Source: Bathynomus jamesi (taxonomy: Eukaryota > Arthropoda > Malacostraca > Isopoda > Cirolanidae). From it: a stretch of 64,000 nucleotides of DNA. Where the stretch lies: assembly GCA_023014485.1 (NCBI GenBank), contig JAJOZX010002584.1, positions 101,001 through 165,000 on the forward strand. The letters run 5' to 3'. Positions 44,791 to 56,145 of the stretch are shown here, one piece after another. Under the pieces are notes generated by a model. That model made no database searches and had not been told where the DNA came from. It saw only the letters and a list, made by a program, of their open reading frames with translations. Positions within the stretch are counted from its first letter, which is position 1. Each line of letters opens with the position of its first letter. The position numbers and the translations under genes were made by a program.

Positions 44791-47541
44791 AGAAACAATT
44801 TGAAGGTTCTATTCTTAAATGCTCGTAGCCTACGAAATAAAATAAACGAATTTTTTTCTTTAATTGTTTGTAAAGACTGATTTAATTGCGATAAATGAAT
44901 CGTGGCTTAGCACTGAAACACGTGACTTTGTAGGGGAGTATCAAATTAAAGGTTATAGACTTTTTGTTTAAAACAGAATAGGTAGGCGAGGAGGCGGTGT
45001 TATGTTGTATATCAAAGATAATATTGCGAACGTTATAGAAGTAAAGCACACAATTCCAGAACCGATAGATTCGACTATAGCAGAACTTAAATTGAACGAT
45101 TTCAAACTTGTTGTTGCGGTTATATATAGGCTCCCTAATCAAACAGCTGATGCGGACGAAGCGTTATATCGTGAACTAAAGAGAATAATCGATAGTGAGC
45201 AGGCTTTAGTTGTGGTTGACTTTAATTGCGTGAACGTGAATTACCATACAATGCAGGGAGACGCGGAAGGTAATCGTTTAGTTAATTTTTTCGAGGATAG
45301 CTTTCTTATTCAAAAGGTTTAACTACGGATGGTATGCTAATTACTGATCTTCAAGTAATAGAACCATTAAGCAATAGCGATCACAATATGGTAGAGTTTG
45401 TCCTCTAGGTAAGTCACTCGAAACCAACTAACTCGACTAAAATTCCTAACTTCCAGCACGCAGACTTTTGTAAATTTCGAAATAAATTGTCACACGTCAA
45501 CTGGCAAAACGTAATGGGGAACTCCAACGCAAAACTAATGTGGGAATCGTTCGAAAGAGTATTTAAGACTATAAATGAGGAATGTTTACCGTACAAAATT
45601 AAGCGTGCGAAAGTAAACAACAAGCCCTTGTGGTTTACTTCTAGAGTAGGAGACATTATAAACAGTAGAGATAGGGTTTATAGGTTACATAAGTGCGATA
45701 AAGACAATTTGTGGTTACGAAACAACTACATATCTCTAAGGTGTGAAGCGAAAAGCGTAATAAAAAAGTCCAAGCGCGAATTTGAAATCTCCATGGCTCG
45801 TGACAGTAAAGAAAACCCAAAGCGATTTTTTCAATACGTCAACAATAGAAATCCAGTAAGAAGTGTCTTGGGGCCATTGAAAAATGATAAAGGAGATCTA
45901 GTTTCTGAAAACAAGGAAATGGCTACCTTGCTAAACGAATTTTTTACGTCAGTTTTTACTGTAGAAGATGTAACGAATATCTCTACGGTCATAGACATAA
46001 TATCTTTTGATAATGGTAATATTTTAGATAATATCGTGGTTAGTGAAGTGGAGGTAATGCGTTATATTGATAAAATGAAAACGCGTAAATCACCGGGCTG
46101 GATTTCATATATCCCATACAACTAAAAGAATTAAAAGATAGCATTGTTGTGCCGCTAACAAAGATTTTTAATGCGCCTATTTCTGATGGGTGCGTACCAG
46201 ATAATTTCAAGTTAGCAAACGTAACACCTATCTTTAAGAAAGGCGATAAAGGTGCGGCGGGAAACTATAGGCCAATCAGTGTAACGTCTGTTGTAGGTAA
46301 GCTACTGGAATCAATAATTAGGGATCGTATAGTCGAACACTTAGAATTGCATAAACTAGTTAGAAATACGCAGCACGGTTTTAGGCGAAACAAATCTTGC
46401 TTAACTAATCTTTTAGAATTTTTTCAAAGCGTGGTTGACGTTTACGATTGTCATCGGGCAGTTGATGTAGTGCATTTAGATTTTCAAAAAGCGTTTGACA
46501 CCGTACCACACAAAAGACTCATTGAAAAAACTGAGGCTCATAGAATCAGGAGTGTAGTAATAAATTGGATAGAAGAGTGGTTGCGAGGTAGGAAACAGAG
46601 GGTGGTCGTTAATGGAGCGAAGTCGTGTTGGTCTAATCTAGCGAGTGGCGTTCCTCAAGGTTCTGTATTGGGCCCCTTGCTTTTTCTTATATATATTAAC
46701 GATTAAGATGTCGGCCTATTCAGTACAGTTTCAAAGTTTGCGGATTACACGAAGCTGGGTGGTAGGGCGATTAATGACAAAGATAGAGGTAAAATCCAGC
46801 AAGATCTGAATAAAATCGTTGATTGGTCAGTCACATGGCAAATGAGATTTAACGTCGATAAGTGCAAAATTTTGCATATAGGTTCGCGTAACGTTAATTT
46901 TGCGTATAGTATGTAAGGGAAAGAGTTAACAAGCGTAGAGCAGGAAAACGATTTAGGAGTTATAGTCACTGGTGATTTAAAAGTAGCGAAGCAAAGTACA
47001 GCAGCGGTCAATAAGGCGAACAAAGTGTTAGGTTTTATAGCCCGGAATTTTGAGTACAAATCGCGCGATATTATAGTTCCTCTTTATAAATCATTAGTTA
47101 GACCCCATTTGGAGTACGCGTTCCAGTTTTGGAATCTGCATATGCGCAAAGATATAGACAAAATCGAAAGAGTTCAAAGACGAGCAACTGAGATGATTCC
47201 GTCGCTTAGGTCAAAGTTGTACGAGGATAGGCTTAAGGAGTTAAAATTGACTACACTCGAGACTCGGAGGCTAAGGGGTGATCTAATCCAGGTTTTCAAA
47301 ATTATGAATGGGTTCGATAACGTAGCGATAGCTTTTTCGAAATATCTCAATATAGTAGGACTAGAAATAACGGGTGTAAGTAGACAAGTAGAAGGTTCGA
47401 GAGAACAGTTGCCAAAAACTTTTTTACGCATAGAATAGTAAATAGCTGGAATAGTTTGCCGGTAGAAGTAATTAGTAGCACATCTATAAACATGTTTAAA
47501 AATCAATTAGACGCATATGTTGATAGATTGGGTATAGTTTA
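44790..47541 (+). pseudogene. CR1-like LINE ORF2 (AP endonuclease and RT)
   Basis: Starts NNLKVLFLNARSLRNKINEF. Endonuclease: LIAINESWLSTET (catalytic E), RRGGGVMLYIKDNI, VVVDFNCVNVNYH, NSDHNMVEF (SDH). [68 protein letters not shown] (motif A), [20 protein letters not shown] (motif B), and FADYTKLGG, where the catalytic FADD has become FADY. C-terminal DIDKIERVQRRATEMIPSL and WNSLPVEVISS follow. Stops or frame changes near 44880, 45325, 46120, 46707, 46915 and 47340. Confidence 0.85.
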
Positions 47542-48379
47542 AGGTAGTAAAATTAAGGCTTTGTGGTGACAGATCCCACAGCTCAACACAAGTGTTGTGG
47601 GATATAGGGAGGCAGCATCTTGGGTTAGGAGATACTCCCTGTCCTTACACACCCCATTTAAAGAGATTCGTCTGCCAAGCGGTGCCCCACATAGTAGTGT
47701 GAGGTATTGAAAAACTCATGATCTTCACTTGCCCCACAAACACTTTTAAATGGGAGACCCGAAATGGGTGCACACACATTTCTACATTACTGTACAGTCT
47801 TTTCAGCCACACCTACACTTTTCCTCCTACGTATATATATTGTAATGTATATGGTTGTAAATTGTGACTTGGTCCGCAAGTGATATGGACCGTGACTTAT
47901 TTTTGGTTGGCAAGGTACTGGTATTGATGGATACCGTAATGAAATTGACTTGATTCTTTGGATCTGATATATTTGGATGTCGGTTATAAATAGATATAGA
48001 GTGTAACATATTTGTGGATCGTAGTCTATTATGACTTGATCCTCTGGATCCAGAGACTCTATCTTTAGTTTTAAATTGATAATTAATTAGTTTTAAATTG
48101 ATATTTATTTAGTTTTGTAAAAATTAGTCATTGCCAATGTACAGGCAGTTTTTACGTAGTGGAGCCGCCTCGATGGCCTGAAGTTGCCCCTAGTGTGCCC
48201 ACTATAAAAATTTCTTATGGTCTTATGTTCTTGTGGTTTGGAACCCACGTAAAATTGTAGGTCCCCTCCGCCACCACGGAGGACATGCACAATACACAAT
48301 TACGAACACAGTTAGGTAGACCAACCATGAGTGGATCCTAGGGCCTTTGCTGGTCTGAAACCTTATAACATTACATTAT

Positions 48380-49270
48380 AACCTAACCTAAGAGTAGGAG
48401 GGAACCAGAGGAGGAGGGTTCTTCGCTTGGCGAGATCCATGCGCATATGAGTCCTTCAGCCAAGCCGCCGCTCTCTTATAGGCCCCTAATCAGCCAGTTG
48501 GTTTAGAAGGCTGAGTTGCCAGATTCGTTATTTATTTATTTAAACCATATATTAATCAGCCAGTTGGCTTAGAAGGCTGAGCTGCCAGATAGCAATAATT
48601 ATTTATTTAAACCATATATTAATCAGCCAGTTAGCTTAGAAGGTTGAGTTGCCAGATAGCATTAATTATTTATTTAAAGCATATATTAATCCATTAGCTG
48701 GTTTAGAAGGCTGAGTTGCCAGATAGCAATAATTATTTATTTAAACCATATATAAATCAGCCAGTGCCAGCGGGCGCCACAGCCAGTTGGCTTAGAAGGC
48801 TGATGATTGCGCTGTTTATTTGCATATATTGATCAGCCTGTTCACACATCAGCCAGTGCATCCAGGCATCAACGCCTCCGGATATCATCGCCACTGGGCA
48901 TCAGTTGACACTGTGTACGTCGCGCGTCCGATTGCAGGGTATCCTAATGATCCTCGTAGGTCTAAGGCGGGCGTAAAACGCCGAATAATTCGTACGGAAA
49001 AAGAAACCAAGTAGGTCTAAAGTGTGATATAAATCAAATCGTGCGGAAAAAAGAACAGCACCATAGCCAGAAAAAAAGTGGTAATCATGGTGATGGCCAT
49101 GACCTAATGATCAATTGGGGATCGAGACCTGTTGGTAACCATGGTGATAGCCACGGCCTAATGATTAGAAAAAAAATTGGTTTCGAGACCCGGAGCGGTT
49201 GGTAACTATGGTGATAGTCATGGGTTGGTATCCATGGTGATAGCCACGGCCTAATGATCAGAAAAAAAGA
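48380..49270. repeat. Inverted copy of the 9010-10360 dispersed repeat
   Basis: The order is reversed: TCTCTTATAGGCCCCTAATC (48472), five ~70-bp units with ATCAGCCAGTTGGCTTAGAA (48490-48800), and CATGGTGATAGCCACGGCC blocks (49139-49260). The 64-aa frame at 48820-49014 has no motif I recognise. Confidence 0.8.
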
Positions 49271-49456
49271 AGAAAAAAGTTCATCTAAAAATCATGATTG
49301 CTGACCAAGATATCGTGTTTTACACCCCACTACAAGACAAGACTTTGCCTGTCCCTTATGGGTAATTAAATATCTTCCACTTTTATGATACGTATTTTAA
49401 ATCCCCAGGCCATCACATGCCAGCAGCACACCTGTAAAACATATAAAATTTTGGCG

Positions 49457-49498
<42 letters not shown>

Positions 49499-49500
<2 letters not shown>

Positions 49501-49847
49501 AAAACGTAAAGAACGACGCGGAATATTCTCCTATACAAGCGTCGTTCTTTACGTTAATTATACTGCGTGTTTGCAGTTAAAATGTATATAATGTTACGGC
49601 ATGCGGGAGGTGCCCCCTTGGGGCATTGGTTTCTGCGCGTATGTAGAAGAATTACGGCATTTGTTCGAGTGAGGCCCGTGGTGTAATGGTTATCATATCT
49701 GACCGGCAATCGGAAGATCCCGGGTTCGATTCCCGGGTGGTTACCTCATTTTTCATTTGTTTAGTTCTCTCTCCTCATCTTGCGCGGATTATTCTCCTAT
49801 ACAAGCGTCGTTCTTTACGTTAATTATACTGCGTGTTGCAGTTAAAA

Positions 49848-49850
<3 letters not shown>
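49499..49850 (+). repeat. Divergent tRNA-like unit with hairpin start
   Basis: Period about 261 bp: ATTCTCCTATACAAGCGTCG occurs at 49528 and 49789. The left edge AACGTAAAGAACGACGC is the inverse of GCGTCGTTCTTTACGTT in the unit. The plan matches the array at 39216 (GCATTGGTTTCTGC, then the tRNA-like part, then CCTCATTTTTCATT), but the sequence is different. (TA)n tracts flank both sides. Confidence 0.85.
49673..49745 (+). ncRNA. tRNA-like sequence, divergent type
   Basis: A box TGGTGTAATGG, anticodon stem TCTGA/TCGGA with the same CCGGCAA loop, T arm CCGGG-TTCGATT-CCCGG and a T5 run at 49749-49753. The acceptor stem is weak (two mismatches). Like the 39348 type, it has C at position 33. Confidence 0.5.
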
Positions 49851-49895
<45 letters not shown>

Positions 49896-50119
49896 AATAT
49901 ACATTTTTTATTAACTTATAAAAACAGTGCGAAAATGCACGAAATCCGACTCTAATCTTGCCGCACAAACCCATGCTGGTCAAAGCCTTCCTTATCTTTC
50001 TACAAAACAGAAACTTCTGTTGTTTACCACACTCAAAGCAGCATAAAACAGCATTTTCTCAATCATACGCTGGTACATGTCGTAAATATTTACCACCAGT
50101 GGGGAATAGGTTTAAATCG

Positions 50120-50667
50120 GTGACAGGACAATTGCGTCCTGGTCAAGTGCGTCCCGGACAAATGCGTCCCGGTCATTGGCGTCCCTGGACAACTGCGTCC
50201 GGTTTTATTTCGTCCCGGACAATTGCGTCCCGGACGAGTATGTTTGTTATTGTAATTTTGTATGGGATATAATGCCTGGTTAGATTAATTGAATGCCCAG
50301 TTAGGTCAACTGTATGCCCTTGACGATTGGTTAGGTTAAGTTGTGATATTTTCGTTAAAACTAACGAAACTAACTATCTTAAGTGGACGTAACCCATAAA
50401 ATTTGACAATGATGTTGCTGATGATGGATAAAGTTTTAGAGAACAGTTTCGAACAGAACTTATGAACATATAACAAGTTTAATAGGTTAAAATGAAAAGT
50501 ATATTTGAAATTCAGATACTAACTTTCTATTCACTTCTCTAATAAATAAACTTCATATAGTAGTTGGAGAAGTGCGCAATTGTCCGGGACGCAATTGTCC
50601 AGGGACGCCAATGACCGGGACGCATTTGTCCGGGACGCACTTGACCAGGACGCAATTGCCCTAGTAT
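50120..50667. mobile_element. MITE with repeated GCGTCC ends
   Basis: Left 50126-50235 and right 50575-50667 are inverted and consist of repeats of a ~15-bp motif (GGACAATTGCGTCC, GGTCAAGTGCGTCC, GGACAAATGCGTCC, GGTCATTGGCGTCC). The interior includes one half of the GATTGGTTAGGTTAAGT core (50275-50375). Its right edge abuts the cut end of the Tc1 copy. The family is unknown to me. Confidence 0.75.
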
Positions 50668-51361
50668 CAGCACGAACACTGGGTAGCAGCACCTCTTTCA
50701 GTATCTGGCAATATTGCTATCCAGTAAAGCGTCCATCTACTTGAGTCAATTCTCCGACACCATAGCCAGACATCTAGCCCCACACACCGAGATTGATGTG
50801 ACCATTACGTTTGCTCTGGAAAACATTTCCTTCTTCATAGCGTTTTCCGCGCTGCCTCCAACAATGCAGGGAACAATGACTATCTGTTGAAAATGTTCTT
50901 TCGTCACAGTACACAACTTTTCTCCAGAATTCTTCCTCCTGCGGCAAGTATTGCAAGGCAAATCCCATCCGCGCCTCTTTATGCTCAATCGTCAATGCAG
51001 GTTTTATAGCTGGACGGCGATAAAAATACCCTGCCTCGTGAAGTCTGTTGTTCACTGTATTTGCGCTACAACGAAGGTTCAGGTGTCTGTAAATATGCGT
51101 CGCTGGAACAAACTGATGCTCTCTGGCATGATTAACAATCGCAGCATCTTCCTCTTGAGATGTTGAACACGGAGGACCAGACCTCGGCAAAGTAGCGATT
51201 GAGTTTTCTGCTTCATACCGATGAATCCACCGTTCCACAATGCTTCGATGAACGTCTAGTCGTCTGCATATTTCTCTTACTGGCACACCATATTCATGCA
51301 ATGTCACCATTGCTCCCCGCATTGCCTGGGTCGTCTCGTGGTGCACAGACGGCCTTTCCAT
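50668..51361 (-). pseudogene. Tc1-like transposase, 3' truncated
   Basis: 195 codons open from MERPSVHHETTQAMRGAMV through both HTH motifs and VVYCDERTF (first D) to GHINLGVWG, then a stop, MSGYGVGELTQVDGRFTG and another stop. The second D and the E are lost by truncation at 50668. It retains the ~60 bp deleted in the copy at 36460. Confidence 0.88.
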
Positions 51362-51479
51362 CTTTGTGTAAATGGCCTATGTGAAGCGTGCTGGGACGAT
51401 AAAGGAAATGAGGATACCATGCACCCCTTCTGAAATTAATTTCGGTTGTGAAGGGTACCAACCCTTCGAATGGTAATAA

Positions 51480-52498
51480 TAACACTGCCCAACACCAATT
51501 TTGCTGATTTAATTCTAACACCTGTTTTTAGGTAACTTTGGTGTGCTGATTTCAAAAATCACCTTAGTGTTTGCCTATCACGTCAGGTTTTCGAGCAATC
51601 AAATACGGATACTTTGGAGATATCGCATTTTGGCAAGGTTATGCCCAATTTTTTTTCTTTCCAAAAAATAAGTTTTTACATACTCAGAATCAGCATGGAA
51701 AAGTAAGTAATTGTGCAGGGAGTGAACTTTAATATACAATGGTAATATTGACACATAAAGTGATTAAAAGTGTTTAAATAAGCAAAAAATGAATCCATAT
51801 TAAAGCAAACACGGGACCAGTTTTCTTAACATTGTCTTTTTCTTGTTTTCTTACTTTTCAGTGCTGATAAATTTTCTCTTATAGGACTTCCTAGAATGAG
51901 AGATGTCAAGACAATCTCTTTGCAGGCTCCAGCAGTAGTCAGCCATCATATGGGCATACCATCTTCCTTGGTATCATTCTTCCATCACTTTGATATCTTG
52001 GTGGAACCTTTCACCTTGCTCTTCACTAACATCATCAAGATTTTATGGAAATTTATCCAGATGACTGTTGAGATAGTGAACTTTAATGCTCATGTTGCAA
52101 CCCAACTGCTGAAAGTTTACAAGTAAACCCTTTACAAGATCTTTATAATTTTCAGACTTTTTGTTTCCTAGGAAGTTCTTAACTACTGCCACAAAAGCAT
52201 TCCAAGCTCTTGCCTCCGTTTCGGTCATTGAGTTGCTGAACTGCGGATCTTTCAGCAGTTTTCTTATCCACAGATAAAATTTTAACAGCAAAACAGCTGT
52301 TAACAGGTCTCAAAAATCATTAATTTTGATAAGCGCCCTTCATGGATCACCCAAAATAGGCATATTGCATTGCACGAAAACCTGATGTGATGGACAAAAT
52401 CTAAGGTGATTTTTGAAATCAGCACATCAATATTATCCAGAAACAGGTCTTAGAATTAAATCAGCAGCAAAAAATGTTTTTTTTGTTGGGCAGTGTAA
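51480..52498 (-). mobile_element. DNA transposon with CACTG ends inside the Tc1 copy
   Basis: TAA at 51480-51482 and 52496-52498. The 1013-bp element has ends CACTGCCCAACA and TGTTGGGCAGTG (with small differences) and inverted repeats of ~110 bp containing GTGCTGATTTCAAAAATCAC. The first Tc1 copy at 37560-37580 is the empty site. CACTR ends and a 3-bp duplication point to the CACTA/Mirage/Chapaev group, but the protein block is not one I can assign. Confidence 0.75.
51890..52310 (-). pseudogene. Uncharacterised transposon protein, C-terminal part
   Basis: Minus strand: WIRKLLKDPQFSNSMTETEA, AWNAFVAVVKNFLGNKKSEN, LGCNMSIKVHYLNSHLDKFP, a stop, then NLDDVSEEQGERFHQDIKVM and MMADYCWSLQRDCLDISHS. 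The H-x-H-L-D...SEEQGERFHQDI and MADYCW blocks are shared with 25630-25940. I have seen such proteins only as uncharacterised arthropod sequences. The N-terminal part is deleted. Confidence 0.65.
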
Positions 52499-53419
52499 TC
52501 ACCAAATTTCCTATTTTGTTGAACATATGCATAAAAAATTCGGCTTAAAAGCCAAGGATCCAAAGATTATCAGCAATAGTTTATATCCCAACTGAATATA
52601 GTCAGCCATGAACAGTATAATCATATTTTATTTCCATAACTACTCATGACTACTCGGTCATAGTAAATAACCTTATTATGACTTAGGTAGTTGTGGTAAT
52701 TCTGAGTGGCGGCCTCTAGCCACATACGTTAAACCTATCAGTGCGTCTAAGACTAGACTCTTCTGTTTCTGTCAATTCATTGTTAGTTTAAGGTATTTTG
52801 CTCTTTGTCTTTCTAGATCTAGGGCATTAAAATAAATATTTGAGTTTGTGTTTAGCATTTCATATGAATTTCTCTCCTCTCCCTTAAAACATCCCCGCGT
52901 TCATTTTAGCCCCGTCTCTCCCTTTCCTCCTCCCTTCATAATTCCCCACCCAACTTCGTTTCCTTCGCCATAGCAACGCTTACCTCCATCCTCATTCCAC
53001 TTCCTTAATTAAACCTATTATTGCTTTTACTGTCCCTTCCTTCCATCCTTCAATGCCAGCGTTCTTAAACCTAGCACATAAATTATATAATATGGAATCT
53101 AACACCTTAGATCTCTACGCATTCATGTTACTTGAAGACGCCTGTGTCTTAGGAGAATCTAAGTGTTGAGAGTGGGCTTGAGGGGTAGTCTATAGATTAT
53201 TACAGATGACCTTGAACGCTCCAACTATTTAAAAATGATTATTTATTACGCACATCATATGGCATAATACACACATGAATTTAACTATCTCTTACACCGT
53301 TTGAGCAATTATGTGCACCAATCCGAACACACCTCCGCTGCTATAAGGACCGCCAATTTTATACCTAACAGACTAGCTTGGGACGAGACAGAGGCGCGAG
53401 ACTTCTTGTAAGCACTGTA

Positions 53420-53649
53420 CATCGGTATGTTTTCCCGAGATAGCAGCGAGGGATTAAACAGTGGGCCTCACTCTAATGCTCCTTACCTTCGTTCTTTGAT
53501 TTAAAAACACAATAATCACCGTAATTGTTCTATGAGATTATTATTTTTTCCATCCTATAATATCATCATAAGCGGTAGACACTATCCGACTTAAAGCTAA
53601 AACATAACCTCTTAGCAATTCATGCTTTCAACATCATCTTCATCATTTT
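53420..53649. other. Short spacer, nothing seen
   Basis: AT-rich sequence between the Tc1 end and the LINE. Confidence 0.5.
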
Positions 53650-55479
53650 CAGCTTAGACGTCAGGTTAAAAGATCAGTTGGGAATGCTAAGCGTAATTTA
53701 GAGATACTTATAGCTGCGGATAGTAAACATAATCCTAAAAAGTTTTTTGAATACGTAAATAATCGTAAGCCGGTAAAAGATAACATAGGACCTCTAGTGG
53801 ATGTTAATGGCGCTTTGGCTTCTGACCCTCAGGCGATGGCGGGTATTTTCAATAACTTTTTTGCGACAGTTTTTACCGTAGAAGACGTAAATAATGTCCC
53901 CGACGTGGACGATATCGTTCCATTTAGTAGCGAGACTATTTTGGATGAAATAACTGTTTACGAGGCTGAGATTGCGCATTATATCGATAGGCTAAAAGTT
54001 AGCAAGGCTCCAGGCCCTGACGCTTTTTATCCCAGACATTTGAAAGATTTGAAAGACGTTATCGTAGGCCCCTTAACGAAGATTTTTAATCACTCACTCG
54101 AAACGGGGATTATTCCTGAAGACTTCAAATTAGCTAACGTCACGCCTATTTTTAAAAAAGGCGACCGCGCAGTAGCTAGCAATTATAGGCCCATTAGCTT
54201 AACGTCAATTGTCGGTAAACTTTTGGAATCCGTAGTTAGGGATCGTGTCATCGATCACTTAGAAAGTAGAGATTTGATTAATAGTAGTCAGCATGGGTTT
54301 CGACGCCATAGGTCTTGTTTAACTAATTTGTTAGAATTTTATAACGAAATAGTGCGCGAATTCGATAGGCATAGAGCAGCTGACGTTATTTATTTAGATT
54401 TTAAAAAGGCGTTCGATACAGTTCCGCATAGGAGACTAATTGCGAAGGTCAAAGCGCACGGTATACGCGGTCAGGTAGCTAACTGGTTAGAAGAATGGCT
54501 TCGTGCTAGGAGACAGAGGGTCGTAGTTAATGGTAGTGAATCGGGGTGGTTAGATGTAGGTAGCGGTGTCCCACAGGGTTCAGTGTTAGGCCCATTGCTA
54601 TTCGTAATTTACATTAACGACATAGATGTAGGATTGACTAGTAACGTGTCAAAATTCGCGGACGATACTAAAATAGGCGGTAAGGTTGTTAACGAGGACG
54701 ATAGTAATAGGATCCAAGACGATGTAAATAGGATTATGGAGTGGACAGATAAGTGGCAGATGCAATTTAACGAAGACAAATGTAAAGTTTTGCATATAGG
54801 TTCTCGCAACAATAATTGCACGTACACGATGGATGATAGGGAGTTAGTGAGCGTTGACGAGGAAGTAGATTTAGGCGTACGCGTATCTAAGGATTTAAAG
54901 GTTAGGAACCAGTGCCTGGAGTCTTGCGCAAAAGCTAATAGGATGTTAGGCTTCATAGCGCGTAATTTCGAATTTAAATCGAAGGATATTATATTGCCCC
55001 TTTACAAGTCCCTAGTCAGGCCTCATTTAGAATATGCCGTTCAGTTTCGGTGCCCGTACTTGCATGAGGATATTGATAGGTTAGAAAGGGTTCAGCGTCG
55101 TGCCACGAAACTTATTCCGTCATTGCGCAATAAGCCTTATGAAGATAGGATTAAAGAGTTAGACCTGTATTCACTCGCAACTAGAAGATTAAGGGGGGAG
55201 CTTATTGAAGTTTTCAAAATCGTTAATAACATCGATAACGTAAATTTTGACAAACTGTTCACTTTCGATAATAGTAATACTCGCAATAACGGATTTAAGT
55301 TGCGTGGCAGACGTTTCATTACTAATATCGCTAAAAACTTCTTTACGTTTAAAGTAATTGATAAATGGAATAATCTTCCCGCGTCAGTCGTTCATTCTAC
55401 CAGCGTTAATACGTTTAAGAACCGTCTTGACAGACATTTAAAAGTGTTAACGTTGTTTAATTTAAAAAAACAAAGTTAG
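53650..55479 (+). CDS. Reverse transcriptase part of CR1-like ORF2 (partial, open)
   Basis: About 610 codons without a stop, from LRRQVKRSVGNAKRNLEILI. RT blocks are complete: [55 protein letters not shown] (motif A), [20 protein letters not shown] (motif B), KFADDTKIGG (motif C, intact FADD), then the thumb region QCLESCAKANRMLGFIARNF and the C-terminal FKVIDKWNNLPASVV. The upstream endonuclease is missing through 5' truncation. The open frame also passes through GTG at 53797, which should not be taken as a start. Compared with the copy at 44790, which has at least six breaks, it is clearly younger. It cannot retrotranspose alone without an endonuclease and promoter. Confidence 0.92.
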   Translation, partial: QLRRQVKRSVGNAKRNLEILIAADSKHNPKKFFEYVNNRKPVKDNIGPLVDVNGALASDPQAMAGIFNNFFATVFTVEDVNNVPDVDDIVPFSSETILDEITVYEAEIAHYIDRLKVSKAPGPDAFYPRHLKDLKDVIVGPLTKIFNHSLETGIIPEDFKLANVTPIFKKGDRAVASNYRPISLTSIVGKLLESVVRDRVIDHLESRDLINSSQHGFRRHRSCLTNLLEFYNEIVREFDRHRAADVIYLDFKKAFDTVPHRRLIAKVKAHGIRGQVANWLEEWLRARRQRVVVNGSESGWLDVGSGVPQGSVLGPLLFVIYINDIDVGLTSNVSKFADDTKIGGKVVNEDDSNRIQDDVNRIMEWTDKWQMQFNEDKCKVLHIGSRNNNCTYTMDDRELVSVDEEVDLGVRVSKDLKVRNQCLESCAKANRMLGFIARNFEFKSKDIILPLYKSLVRPHLEYAVQFRCPYLHEDIDRLERVQRRATKLIPSLRNKPYEDRIKELDLYSLATRRLRGELIEVFKIVNNIDNVNFDKLFTFDNSNTRNNGFKLRGRRFITNIAKNFFTFKVIDKWNNLPASVVHSTSVNTFKNRLDRHLKVLTLFNLKKQS

Positions 55480-56035
55480 CAACAGGAGCTCTGGTGGTGG
55501 TGCTCGAGGAAGAGTCTGTTGACGATGAATGCCAGCTTGTGACATGCCAGCGTGTGATGCCAGCAATAAAATTATTATTAACAAAAAAAAAAAATTAGAC
55601 TAACACGAACGTAGATGTAGCTCGTAGCGTAAACTAACCCACTTTTTGTTTAACTTTACCTACTTTTTTACTTTGCATGTCTGTAACTCTCTTTTCTTGC
55701 ATGTTTGTAGTTTGCATGGTATGACTGTGAGTTAAGACTGTGTTTGCATGGTTTGTAAACGTTCTTATTTTACTTCTTTTCATCTTTCACCCCTCTCCTA
55801 TTCTCTCCGACTATTTTTCTGACTTGTCGGCAGTGGCCGGCGGATGATGATGAGTCTTTTTTCTCTTTTTCTGAATGAAAGTTAACCCACGAATGATAGG
55901 TGTTGCTCCTTACTTAACCCCTTATTCTCTTCTCTTCTCTTAACCCCCTACTCTTTCCTTTCTCTCGGGCTAACCTTAGAGTGGATCTTAGGGTCTTTGT
56001 TAGCCTTAGCTTCTGTAGATCTGTAGATCATACAT
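53650..56035 (+). mobile_element. CR1-like LINE, 5' truncated, with intact RT
   Basis: Coding begins abruptly at about 53650. After the stop at 55477-55479 comes a non-coding region with an A12 run at 55585-55597, then GAGTGGATCTTAGGGTCTTT (55979) and (TA)n from 56033. Whether the A-run or the TA tract marks the true 3' end is open. Confidence 0.8.
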
Positions 56036-56145
56036 ATATATATATAGATAGAGATGTTTTAAAACTGGAAGACGAATTTTAAAAATTGTGGGAGGGAATC
56101 GTTTCGCATTAGACGCTTCCATAATTTATGATCCTGCGAGAACAA

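Larger units (their letters stand above)
43446..48370 (+). mobile_element. CR1-like LINE, near full length
   Basis: A possible 5' non-coding part (43446-44029), ORF1 with zinc-finger-like and esterase parts, ORF2 with endonuclease and reverse transcriptase, and a long 3' non-coding region to about 48370 that includes GAGTGGATCCTAGGGCCTTT, also found near the end of the second LINE at 55980. The exact ends are not certain. Several frame changes and stops show it is dead. Confidence 0.75.
50668..53419 (-). mobile_element. Second, truncated copy of the 3.5-kb Tc1 element
   Basis: Matches 36800-38985 at high identity. It lacks the left ~1.3 kb and the 38362-38866 segment, and carries a 1-kb insertion at 51483. 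The right end GTGAGACTTCTTGTAAGCAC-type sequence and TA at 53418-53419 are preserved. Confidence 0.85.

Noticed and set aside
48820..49014. 64-codon frame MHILISLFTHQPVHPG
   Set aside because: Lies in the dispersed repeat, and the inverted copy near 9.2 kb does not preserve the frame.
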